This document shows, one piece after another, positions 49,977-60,688 of a stretch of DNA of 64,000 nt. The position numbers were made by a program, and so were the translations under genes. Numbering within the stretch: position 1 is the stretch's first letter; each line of letters opens with the position of its first letter. The stretch covers positions 53,509 to 117,508 of the forward strand of contig WIXG01000249.1 in the NCBI GenBank assembly GCA_009869945.1. Reading direction: 5' to 3'. The notes under the pieces were generated by a model. It made no database searches. It was not told the origin of the DNA and saw only the letters and a program-made list of their open reading frames with translations. Source of the DNA: Mesaphorura yosii (Eukaryota; Arthropoda; Collembola; Poduromorpha; Tullbergiidae).

Positions 49977-52838
49977 TCATATCTGAGTGTTCTTCATCCC
50001 CGGTCCCTCTCGACGCAGACTCGCTTTTCGCGATGACGACAAACCCTCCAGCTTGAATTTCACTGGCTTAAATTCCACGGCGGTCAATCCTGCCTGTTCC
50101 CCATGATCCACGGGTGTTAGTTGTGTTCGAACACGTGTTCCCATGTAGTCCGAATCTGCACCTTTACCAACATGGACTGGAAGGTGGATGAGGTTCAAGT
50201 CTGAGTCCAAAGTTGCCAAAATCCGAGGACGAATGGCAGTCACTAAGAACATTAGCATGTAATGCTTCCTTTGGGAAAGCAGTCCATCCAGATGAAAACT
50301 TGCGAATGTTGCAATCAAGAGTCCACCAAGAGCCGCTGGAGAATGTAAATGTCCATAGGAGTTAAATGGGTTTAAAGTTAAAGTTCCTTGACCCAGATGC
50401 AACAGTCCACGTAAGAAATTCACCACGAATACTAGGCCCGAGATCTTTGCGGATTCCACAGCACATCTCTTCAGCAAGTACAAAGCGTTTCGGTTGCGAG
50501 TCCCAGCTCCAATGATCCCAATCGCAAATACAGCGCACAGGACGACATGGTGGTCGTCGTCGTGTAGCAATTTCTGTAGGATGCCTAATATCTCTGCTTC
50601 GGGATTTTAGACGTAAAGCAGACCCAAGGCCAAGGGTATGGCACGACGAATAAATTTGCATACTAAGCCACACAGCTTCAAAAATTCCACCAACAGACGT
50701 GTTGACATTTGAGTTCTAAGCTGATCTCCCATGTTTACAATGGCAATTCCAATTGTTGTGAAGGCCTTCTTGTATCTGTTCGCGGTGTTATCAATGCTAT
50801 CAAGTTTTGCGCACGCGTCCATAAGCATAAGGTTGTGGATCACATCAACGTTGCCAGATCCAGCGTATGCAAATATTTCCACAAGCTTAGCCACAAGATG
50901 TCCTCGAGTGGTTCCAAGTTTTGACAAGTTCTCTATATCTGGCTCCGCTCCATTTCTTGTTTCCAAATAGCAAATCCCCAAGCCTGTCACACTTGGCCAA
51001 TTGTTATCCATGTCCAAGTCTTCCTTATTTGACAAAGCCAGACCATTCTGAATGGAAGTAGATGCTGTAGATGATCCTGCTCCCATATGTATTAGCCCTC
51101 TTGCCAAATTAGCAACATTTAAGACCCATAGTGAAAATTCGTCATTTTGAGTTGAGACTGGATGGCTGAGTGGAGGCAGATCTTGCCTGTGAGAACCGGC
51201 AAAGGCGACCGCAGAAGCCAATATCAATCCCAATTGTATGGCTTTTGAGTCGGGACGTGGGAAGCTGCAGAGAAATTGAAAGAACTTATCATCAGGAAGG
51301 TCCAAGATGTTGATGCTGCTAATTCCAAGTGCAAACAATGCTCCTCCAATAGCAAACTCATTAGCTGTTTACGAGGTTAGTTCCTCGTATTTTTGCAGGT
51401 AATTTTCAGGAGGGTCCCAGAGCAAGCTCAGCCCGATCAGAGCTACTGCACCAAATAATTCTTCTTCTTTGTTCTTCTCACAAATGAGTCGAATTGTTGC
51501 CGGATCGATAGTGTTTCCCGAACTGAAGCCACAAGCGGAATAGGCAAGCCCACAAGTAAAGCACCTGCTCAGCGAATAGTCTCCAGCTTGAAATACGTCC
51601 TTTACACGATGTGGTCCCGACAAACCGAATTCTTTCAAGCAAAGTTTGAGCAACTTGCTAAAGTATCCGTTGTTGACTAAGTCTTTTCTGGGTTGACCCA
51701 ATAATTCGCTTAATTGGGAAACTTTCACAGTTGAGAACGGCCTCGATGGAGTCTGCAAATTATCTCGTCTTAATATTGTGAAGAAGTAAGAAACTACATA
51801 ACGTGAAGATGATAAATGGTTGTGTCCACACCCGTTTAGCTTGAAGCATCAACTGTCTACGAAGCATCTCCCGGTTTGAACAATTCATCAAGATGTTCTT
51901 CACCAACTCATGATCTTGCAATTTCAGCGCAAGGTGGCTTGCTTCTACCATGTTTCTGGCTTTAATATGTAGCTTTCCGAGTGCCGTCCAAATTTTATGC
52001 TTGTCTTGCCCTTGTCCTTCAAGGAGCGGTTGACAATTTGGGAGGTAACTGCATATTTTCCTGGCGGATGAAACACTCATATGGCGATTCGCAAGAAGGT
52101 CCAAGTCTTGGATTTCCAATGCCAAATCGCATGCATTAACTTCATGATTTTGCTCAATGAAGTACGCCATGATCTGACTTGACATATGGCTTAGATTGTG
52201 ATTCAATTGTTTAACAAATTCGGAACTTTCCTCTCTGAGAAAATTATTTAGAAGAAAGTGTTGCTTATGCTTGAAATATTTTATTGTTTTGTAAAATATT
52301 AATAATACCTTCCCATTCTCATTCCGATCTCTTTTGTTAGCTGAACCACGTAATCAAATCCCCAATCTCTAATATCAGTTTTGTTCATCGCGGCCATCGA
52401 CGAACTTAGCATCTTGTATGCTAAACACTCGCCAGATCCCTTTGCCATTGAGAGGAATGAAATGATGTCAGCACAGATGCGTCTTGCATCTCCATTTTCG
52501 CCATCTTCTACCTCAACTTCCCTATGGATGGACTTTAGCTCTTGAACGTATGAATCCAACTCCGGCATCGCCAGCAAAACGCGACCGGTTCTCATGATAA
52601 AGGTTTGTAACAATGTTCTCATCTGGCGCAGAGATGAACCAAGCTCTGAACGCGCCCGTATAATCAGCGCTTCTAGTTGAACCTTCACATGAAACAGCTC
52701 GAATAAATAATGGAGCAATAACCTCATTTCATGCACATGGAAGATGAGATATCTTACCTTCAAGACACCCAGTGAGTCAACTACACCCATGGCTTCAATA
52801 TCCATGTTGAATTCGGATAAAGATGAAATGAATGCCAT
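49977..52838 (-). pseudogene. PSMD2-like: Divergent 26S proteasome Rpn1/PSMD2 paralogue with two in-frame stops
   Basis: Four exons (52838-52758, 52682-52309, 52234-51832, 51752-49977) would encode about 875 residues, close to the roughly 900 of Rpn1, the ubiquitin-receptor scaffold of the 19S base. Homology runs the whole length: the N-terminal helical part (RRICADIISFLSMAKGSGE, MAYFIEQNHEVNACDLALEI), the centre (GAVALIGLSLLWDPPENYL), the PC-repeat toroid (IGGALFALGISSI, VEIFAYAGSGNVDVIHNLM, RRAIPLALGLLYV, CAVFAIGIIGAGTRN) and the C-terminal LGQGTLTLNPFNSYG and HGEQAGLTAVEFKPV. Sequence is far more diverged than expected for the essential, highly conserved orthologue, so this is a paralogue. 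Two TAA codons (51371-51369 and 50609-50607) interrupt the last exon in frame; reading continues in the same phase with homology on both sides, and the second replaces the serine of the conserved VSNP segment. Introns are kept, so it is not a retrocopy. No splice pair removes either stop without deleting conserved sequence. Confidence 0.85.
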
Positions 52839-53479
52839 GCCGATTTATCGTTCTGCGAAGTTCCACAAAAGTCAGTACGGATACCTCAATTTGCAATTAA
52901 TTAAGGCAAGTACTAACTTGTGATCTTAAATGTGTCGGCCAAGCTTGCTGTACAAGACGACCCAAAATGAAGATTCGGGAAGAACGTTTCGTGTTGGTAG
53001 GTGTTCGAACAATTTGACAAGAATGAGTTCGCACTTTTCTTGAGCCAGATCAAGTCCCTGCCTCCCTGCGACTATGAGAATTTTACAGTCGCTTCTTTAG
53101 CTAGAAGTGTAATAATTTAGGTTGCGAGACTCCAATGCGTTTTGTCAACCCCTGGGAATTATGTAGCATTCTTATAATTTTGCGAACTTTAGCTGAATCA
53201 CTTGTTAATGTTAGAATTCACTCACCGTACTCGGGCCACCGCTTCACACGAGATTCTTTGTGCAAGGCTTGAATTCTACGCAAATGCACGTTTCATGTCG
53301 GATCCGCTAAACTGTGCAAACTAAAGCGAATTCAAATGGCAAATGCCGGGCACAATGTGATCAATGTAACTCCTCTAAAATGGTTACCGTAATTTTCCGT
53401 GAATATTTTAATTAGCGCACGTTTTCCAATGTATCCCGTTAAAGTTGGCATTTTTATTAATTAATCCGACCAGTTGACA
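52839..53479. promoter_or_regulatory. Divergent intergenic region between the PSMD2-like gene and COX10
   Basis: Some 640 bases separate the two outward-facing starts, so promoters for both should lie here. I see no clear TATA box; housekeeping genes such as COX10 commonly lack one. Confidence 0.4.
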
Positions 53480-55157
53480 ATGATTTTGCGAATTCTCTGT
53501 TCCGCTTGTCATACGAATGGGAGGCACGTCATTAGACCAGTTCTGATCTCTCAGTGTTCATTGTATGCATCGAGCAGCGCATCTAAAGCCAGCAATAAGT
53601 CGTCATTAGAATTAGTCGTCGAAGAGGATCTGCCACCACTTCCAGTTGACAAAAATGCACCCGCATCTACTGGGTCGATATTTCAAAAGGTGAGCCTTTA
53701 TTCCCATTTATACAATCGGGTCATGGCCAAGGACGTATTTCTTTGATTAATCTATGGAAATTTTGCCAGGTCCAGGAGAAGGCATCAATTATCCGACCTA
53801 CGTCGCCATCATCTTCAATCTCAACCTTATCGACCGCTGGGCTGCCTTCTTTTACGACCAAGATAGCCGCAGATTGTCTTACGCCTTCACAAATCTCGAT
53901 AAAGCAGACTCCTTTAAAATTAGTCAATGCATTGGATGGAAGAATACTAGAACGCAAGAAATTAGAACTAAGTGATGTCCCATTTTACTATTTGAGTCTC
54001 TCCAAGTCAAGACTAACGTCCCTGGTAGTTGTGACTTCAATGGCGGGTTATGCACTTGCACCAGCTGCGTTTACTTTGGAAACATTTCTATATTTAAGCG
54101 TAGGTACCGCATTAACTTCTGCATCAGCTAATTGTGTCAATCAAATGATTGAAGTGCCATATGACTCGAGAATGGATCGTACCAAAAATAGAGTATTAGT
54201 GAATGAATTAATTAGGTGAGTCTCGCGTCTTTAATATCTTGAATGAAGAAATCGTCTTAATCTCATAAATAATGTAAATGTAAATGCTTCCACAGTATTC
54301 CTCACGCACTTGGGTTTGCCCTCATAACTGCCGGAGTCGGTCTTACTACGCTGTATATAGGTGCCAATGAATTAACTGCTGCACTTGGAGCAGCGAATTT
54401 ATTTTTATACACAAGTGTGTATACCCCATTGAAGCGGCAGTCAATCCTAAATACGTGGGTGGGATCAGTCGGTAAGGTCGAATACCGGAGAATGAAGATT
54501 TACATACTTTCGTCACCAAGTCTAGTTTAGAATTATTTGGTCATAGTTGGTGCAATTCCACCGTTGATGGGTTGGGCAGCTGCAACCGGTTCGTTAGATA
54601 TTAACTCCTTAATAATTGGAGGAATTCTTTATTCTTGGCAATTTGTGCACTTCAACTCCTTATCTTGGAACTTGAAGAACGATTATAAGCGTGGAGGTTA
54701 CCGCATGATGTCAGTCACGCATCCTGGTACGAATTATAAAACAATTTTGAGTACTGGAGATAAGAGTGAATTACGAAGACTATTATTGAATTTTTAGATT
54801 TATGTCGGAGAACAGCCCTTCGATACTCCGTCTCACTTTTTGCCCTTTGCACTTTAGCCCCGTTGTTGGAGCTAACAACGTGGACGTTTGCATTCGATTC
54901 GCTTCCCGTGAACGGGTATCTTACTTATTTGGGTAAATTCAATCACACTAGCAAATTCGTCAATTAATGAAAATCTTTTAATTGAGTTCCTTGTATGAAT
55001 CACAGCTTGGAAATTCTACAAAGATGCAGATTCATCCAGCTCGAGGAAGTTGTTTAGATTTAGCCTAGTGCACCTGCCAGCTCTAATAATGTTGATGCTA
55101 ATTAGTAAGAAATGGTCTAGTCAAAAGACATCCGCCAATAAAGACGCAGAAACATAG
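53480..55157 (+). CDS. COX10: Protohaem IX farnesyltransferase (haem O synthase)
   Basis: Six exons (53480-53689, 53770-54215, 54296-54471, 54547-54726, 54798-54932, 55006-55157) join in phase to 432 residues, near the 443 of human COX10. The enzyme adds farnesyl to haem B in the inner mitochondrial membrane, the first step to haem A for cytochrome oxidase. The N-terminus is Arg/Ser-rich and lacks acid, fitting a mitochondrial presequence. The UbiA-type first aspartate-rich region is [20 protein letters not shown], followed by RVLVNELI; the second conserved region is [17 protein letters not shown] after [11 protein letters not shown]. The conserved [14 protein letters not shown] and TTWTF pieces are present. 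About nine membrane helices are expected. The gene converges with adenylosuccinate lyase, the two stops being 133 bases apart. Confidence 0.97.
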
Positions 55158-55171
55158 ACTAAACCCCTAAC

Positions 55172-55177
55172 TTTTAT
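55172..55177 (-). terminator. Poly(A) signal of adenylosuccinate lyase
   Basis: AATAAA on the minus strand (TTTATT as written) about 115 bases after the ADSL stop. Cleavage just beyond it would place the ADSL 3' end at or within the last exon of COX10. Confidence 0.45.
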
Positions 55178-55290
55178 TGCACATTGGTTTCTCATGATTC
55201 TCATCTGAATTCAGCTTTGAAGCCCATTGGTTCCGAAAGTCCTGTTGCGCCTTCCCGCCTTCGGCTGCTCTATTCTGCCAGTGTATCCTC

Positions 55291-57289
55291 TTAAATTTTT
55301 AGTAAGGCCGAACCTTCCAGTTTTCCTCTGTACTTAGCGAGCATTGGATCGACTTCACTCTCGATGAATTCTGCAACCTGAAACAGTGAAATTATCTCTC
55401 ATTACAATATGGCCTTTGTCTTTCGTTGCCTTTTCATATTGCTGTTTGGTTGACAGATTTCTTTGTCTCACCTGTTCTGGAGCCCTTCCGACGAAAGTTG
55501 TGGGATCCATTAACCTGTCTAGTTTTCCCCAAATCGGCTTGAAGTAATCACATCGTTTAACTCTGTCAATCAAGTCGTTGTCCTTCCCTTCAACTTTTAC
55601 TACACGACCAGCTTCATGTGATAAGACGCGAATCTGTTCATGACATTCCTGACGGCTGCCCCCAATTTCAACCATTGCCATTATGATGTTTTCAGTCGCC
55701 ATAAATGGGAGTTCACTCATCAAGTGCTTTTTGATAATTTCTGGGTAAACCACCATTCCTTCGAATATGTTTTGAAGTGTGCACAAAATAGCGTCGGCTG
55801 TCAGGAAGACTTCAGATAATGTAATGCGACGGTTTGCTGAGTCGTCTAAGGTTCGTTCGAGCCACTGAACGGAAGCAGTTGCATTCGCGTTTTGCTGAAG
55901 CGTCATCAAGTGTCTTGCCAATGAGCACACCTGCAAAATTAAGCCAGAGTCATCGTAATTTCACGTAAAGCCGTTCTTGGACAGCTTGATCTATGTGCTT
56001 ACTCTTTCACTCCTCATTGGATTTCGCTTGTAAGCCATGGCACTGGATCCAATCTGGTCCTTCTCAAATGGTTCTTCAAGCTCCTTCATGTTTGCAAGTA
56101 ATCGAATGTCGCTACAAATCTGAAAATGGTGGTCATGTCATGTTTAGAATTCGAATTTCGAATTTTTGGAATGCAGCCAAGTGCATTTTCAAGACATGCC
56201 CGGAACTAAATGCGTACCTTATGAGCACTTGCTCCTAAACCCGCAACTGCCGCGACCACATCAACGTCAACACGTCGACTGTACGTTTGGCCAGTAACAG
56301 CATACGCCTTTTCGAATCCTGCGTATTTTGTAATCAACACATCCAATTGTTTAACTTTCCCTTGATCCCGGTGAAATAGTTCCATGAAACTAGCTTGCGT
56401 CCCGGTCGTTCCTTTCGCTCCACGTGCGCGAAGATTGTGTCTCATGCGATCAATATTCTCTTCGTCAAATAGTAAATCTTGAAGCCAAAGGCAGGCACGT
56501 TTCCCAACTGTTGTTGGTTGAGCAGGTCTAAAAGAAAACGAGAAGTTGATCACTCTTCATTGGGTGGCAGCGGGTCAGAATATTTCACTTACTGTAAATG
56601 AGTGAAACCCAATGTTGGTAGGTCTTTCTTATCCAGGGCGAACTTTCGTAATCGATCAATACACCTGGCAATCTTCGGTAGCAAAAGGTCCAACCCGTCG
56701 CGAATAACGATAAGATCCTAAAACGAGCGTTTCATTTATCCTCGAGTCGTACTCAGCCAGGACCTGAATCCCGAATAATGTTTAAGTCGTATGTTCAACT
56801 CACTGCATTATCAGTCACGTAACATGAAGTTGCACCCAAGTGAATGATGGGCGCCGCTTTCGGACACACCAACCCAAAAGTGTGAACATGCGCCATGACA
56901 TCATGTCGACGGACCTTCTCTTCCTCAGCAGCAACGGCGAAGTTGATGTTAAAAATGTTGGCAGCCATTTCCCGTAGCTGCTCTTCGTTGATTTCGGGTA
57001 GGCCTAGCTCCTGCATTTGCATAGAAAGACCATTTGGAAGGCAATCATAATTGAGTGAGTTTGTGACTTGTTCATTGACTGTTGACTCCGGAAAGCTTAC
57101 CATTTCAGCCTTTGCCAGGATGTACCATAATTTCCTCCATGTCGAGAATTTCTTAAGATCGCTAAAATTGTAAAGCATCTCTTGCGAAGCATAGCGCGTG
57201 GAGAGTGCGGATCTGTACTTCGCTTCCTCATACTTGGGCTTCGCGTCCTCCTCTCCAGGAAATGTGCTCAGAAGATTCGTGGCAGCCAT
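55291..57289 (-). CDS. ADSL: Adenylosuccinate lyase
   Basis: Seven exons (57289-57101, 57010-56804, 56717-56593, 56527-56218, 56119-56003, 55930-55472, 55377-55291) join in phase to 497 residues, matching the 480-490 typical of animals. The cytosolic homotetramer cleaves SAICAR to AICAR and adenylosuccinate to AMP, each releasing fumarate, in de novo purine synthesis and the purine nucleotide cycle. Conserved blocks are [12 protein letters not shown] and [14 protein letters not shown] near the N-terminus (substrate-binding His), GTTGTQASF with the following catalytic-region [11 protein letters not shown], and the fumarase/lyase signature [15 protein letters not shown], which carries the mobile loop serine acting as catalytic acid or base. 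The C-terminal [20 protein letters not shown] is also typical. All expected catalytic segments are intact. Confidence 0.97.
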
Positions 57290-58943
57290 CTAATCAAAAT
57301 TTAACCACAAGAGAATTAGGATGTCACTGTCACTCGTAGTCTCGTGGAGCCACGCTAATTTTGGTAGTGCGAGTAGGATTACGTGATGGAACCAAAGCGC
57401 GTGCTTCTTTCAAGAAGGTTGCATCAGAAAGGGCAAACCTTTTTCTCAACTGCTGTGGCTGTGCTGTGATCCTTTAATCTATGGTGAGATTACATCATCA
57501 CCCGAGTACAGAGCAAGGAGCATTGGCACTACATGTCAAGAAATACAAGCACATGTGATTCCGCCCCGTATGATAAAACCTTGACCCTGATAAACACGCG
57601 AACACACACCCTCTTATGGCTTGTATCAGCTTCGAAACGGTGATCGGTATTAGTTTGAAATTGAAATAAAAAAACCTGCCGTTTCGTTAAGATAATCAAA
57701 CTAATGATGGATGTGACTTTAGTTAATACTTTTCCATGTGATGAGATGGTGTAGTGTGTTCGTACCTTAAATATGCTTGTCCCAATAATTACTTCTATAG
57801 GCCTGCGATCGCGCCAACCTTTCCTTTGCAATTGATTGAGAAGCACAAGCACTAACTGAACTAAAACAGATTATGTCAGCAAACGAGCTGACCGTTGCTG
57901 CTTTTGGACTAACCATTAACCGGCCATGAAGGCTCGTTTAACTCGAAATATACCTTTAACTTGAGGTTTCCGAACTTGCCAGCTGAGAACCGGCTTAGCA
58001 AGGCAAGACTATACGGCAATGGAACACAAGTCTCGCGCGGTTCCAGGTTCTGCTTTTGATACAGTCGAATTCGGAGTGTTTCAGGACTGAACATGTACGC
58101 TCTTTGTTCGGCATACTTGCCAAAGTAGGTGCCAACTCTAGTGGCGGGCTACTTCCGATGATAAATCTGGAAATTAAGTTGAACATTTCAAAACATTCCA
58201 CCATTACAACGTCGGACAATTCTGAAGGGCGAAGTGCGGCTTCATCTCATCTAATGAATCATGGTGTTGGAACCGCGACCAGCCCACGGCGAACGGTTGA
58301 TGATAATGCGGGGTTAGCACAGCTAGCTTAATTTGTTCTCTGTTCGCATGAAAGGAAAAATTCGCAATCAGTTGAACTTCATTAGCTCAAGTTGTCAAGG
58401 AATGTAATGAACGAACGCTTACAATACGACCTTGAGCAGAGAAGAATTTCAAGTCATTTCCAACCTGGCGTTGGCTCGTAATCGGGCGAAATAACTTAAG
58501 TTTTGTATGTTTGAAGGCAAAGCTGCGCCACAACTTTATGCGTCCGCACGACTGATGTGAGGCTTCGCGTTCTATCTCTACCTGTCTCCAACGAAAGAAT
58601 TAATTAAACGCTTTAACACGAGCTTGAAGTAGCACCTGAATAAATTAACGCCTGTACGCAGCAGTCAGGCTCCGGAACGCAGTTGCCTTAGTTTTGATTT
58701 AACATTTTCGCCTTTATAATTCTCCATGCATAAAATCATGCGATCCTGTGGACGTCTTTCAATCACACATCGCATAGCGCACCTGAAACTCTCTTTCAGT
58801 GGTACAGTCTGAAGAGACACAAGAAGGTGCAAAGCGGAGTTGACTTGGATCAATCAGAAACAAAGGTGCATGTTCTAAGATCCTTCATTCATGCAGACCA
58901 TTAGTTCCGGATTCTGGAATAAAGAATACGGTAAAGTGCAATG

Positions 58944-59036
58944 CAGCGCAAATGTGCCATCACTTGCTTGCATACAGCACAAGTTCTGTTACAGCAAATG
59001 CGCCGTCGTTTCTGTACAGCGCAAGTTCTTGCGCAC
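58944..59036. repeat. Imperfect tandem duplication of about 46 bp
   Basis: The unit beginning CAGCGCAAATGTGCC and ending CAGCACAAGTTCT (58944-58991) is repeated as CAGCAAATGCGCC to CAGCGCAAGTTCT (58992-59036) with small gaps. Confidence 0.65.
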
Positions 59037-60263
59037 AGCATTTGTGTGGATATTGACATGGATGAAACCTCATAGACTAGACACTTCATACACTAATCCA
59101 ACAATTGCAGAGTGTTGTGAAAAATAAATGGAGGAAATCAACAATCAAAATTGCAGTCTCATTTCATCTCGTTCAAGAGTTCTCGAATTTCATGTATTGG
59201 AGTTTGCAGTCAGCTACAAGCCCTAAAGGAAGTATCACCACAATGAACCCCATCCTCGTTTCTTAATGCACTCTGACACGTTTATGGTACTTGAGCTTAA
59301 TTTACTATTACACTTGAGTACATCGTACAGCAATAATAATATTCGTGAGCCCGTGAGATTATTGTACGTGCACACATTGTTGTTGTTACCTGTTGCTCGT
59401 AGACAGAGACGCGGATGAAGCGGTGTTTGTCTTGAGATTTCTTTAGTCTGGTGAGAGGATTGAAAGAGTTAACAACAAGAAGCACTTAATGCAGTTTAGT
59501 TTCTTTCTTAGGGTTTGTTTGCCTGACTGACAAAGACGGATAGAGTTGTCAGTCTGAAAAATTGATAAGGTTTGGTTGTTGCTGCTGCATTCGTGGCATC
59601 TGTATCTTCACTTGTCTTGGCTTGACTTGCAAGTGAACTTTGTGAAAAGTTGAGACTGGAATTTTGAGTGACATTTATCTCGAAGTGTAATCTCTGTTTA
59701 TATTCACGGTGGACTTAAGGCTAAGACGTCTGACTTCCTCATATCCTCCTGGAATTTGGAGGCTTGGTGAATTTGCCGTAAGTGATATCTGCACCGGTGA
59801 CTGCTCATTTCCGCACTCCCCGCCTGCCGCTGAAGGTAAAAGACATTTTATTGTAACTTTTAACGAATTAGATGACACCGCATCGGTGCGGTGACTGCTG
59901 ATGGCCGTGATGGCCTCATAGGTGAATGCTTAATTTGCACTCGCTTAATTTTAACTTAACTCATTCACTGCAGTTTCCACTGGAGGGAGTCCAGGGTCTA
60001 GAACTATAACGCGCTTTTGCAACGCGATGCTTGACCCTTCTCACGTTCACATTGAGGTTGGATTTTGTTTCCCATTTCTACGTTCATTGAAAGGCGCTTG
60101 TGAATGAAGAGTAGGATTCAAGAACAGATAAAGTTAACTGTATCAACTAGCGAACACAATTCAATTCAACCTAGCGCAAATACGAAACGAATATTCTACG
60201 TAACTACGTCATAGCATGTCATAAGAGTCTCACTTTTTACGGGTTTAAACTGGCTGCTCGCTA

Positions 60264-60269
60264 TCAGTT
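60264..60269 (+). promoter_or_regulatory. Candidate arthropod initiator (TCAGTT)
   Basis: TCAGTT matches the arthropod initiator and lies about 230 bases before the ATG at 60,496, with a CG-rich GACGTCGTG stretch about 25-33 bases downstream where a downstream promoter element would be. No TATA box is evident. Suggestive only. Confidence 0.25.
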
Positions 60270-60495
60270 AGCTCCATTGCGGTTGAAGCTGACGTCGTGA
60301 GAATACAATTTATTCATTAACTTGTAACAAACTCTAAACATAACTGGTGCCACAAGTGTGAATTTCGGTTGATATCGACGATGCTGTTGTGTTTTCTACA
60401 GTAGTGCCGGAGAAGGTGTCCATAACTTACTTGACAATCGGGAAAATCACTGTGAGATCGAGGAAAGTGAAGTTTGACAGAGCATCACGGCAGCA

Positions 60496-60688
60496 ATGAA
60501 AGATTCAGTGGTCGTGGACACAAGCTTAGTTCCTGAGAAAGATAGTGCGCCGGAGAACCCTGCCCCGGCATCTCCTGGTCTGACTTCAACCGCTCCTGGA
60601 TCCAACAACAATGGCCGTACTCGCGTCCCAGTTAGCCACAGTTCCACCTCAGCATCGAGTTCCCTAGGAGCATCGTTTAATGAAAGCG
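60496..60688 (+). CDS. First coding exon of an unidentified gene (rest outside the window)
   Basis: An ATG at 60,496 opens 64 codons plus one base, ending at a strong GTAAGT donor (60,689), so a phase-1 intron of more than 3.3 kb follows and the next exon lies beyond the window. The peptide is acidic and then Ser/Pro/Ala/Asn-rich (ENPAPASPGLTSTAPG, HSSTSASSSLGASF), with no signal peptide and no domain, so it is probably a disordered N-terminus of a cytoplasmic or nuclear protein. The gene cannot be named. The donor, composition and placement support a real exon, but it could be chance. Confidence 0.45.

Larger units (their letters stand above)
57290..60495. other. Intergenic region upstream of ADSL and of the last gene
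   Basis: About 3.2 kb between two outward-facing genes. No coding frame was recognised. It contains a 46-bp imperfect tandem duplication (58944-59036) and a TCAGTT initiator-like site at 60264-60269. Confidence 0.5.

Noticed and set aside
51361-51380. GTAAACAG around the first in-frame stop of the PSMD2-like gene, as a splice site
   Set aside because: An intron of eight bases is impossible. CTAAC could be a branch point for a longer intron, but every in-phase donor upstream would remove sequence that is clearly homologous to Rpn1.
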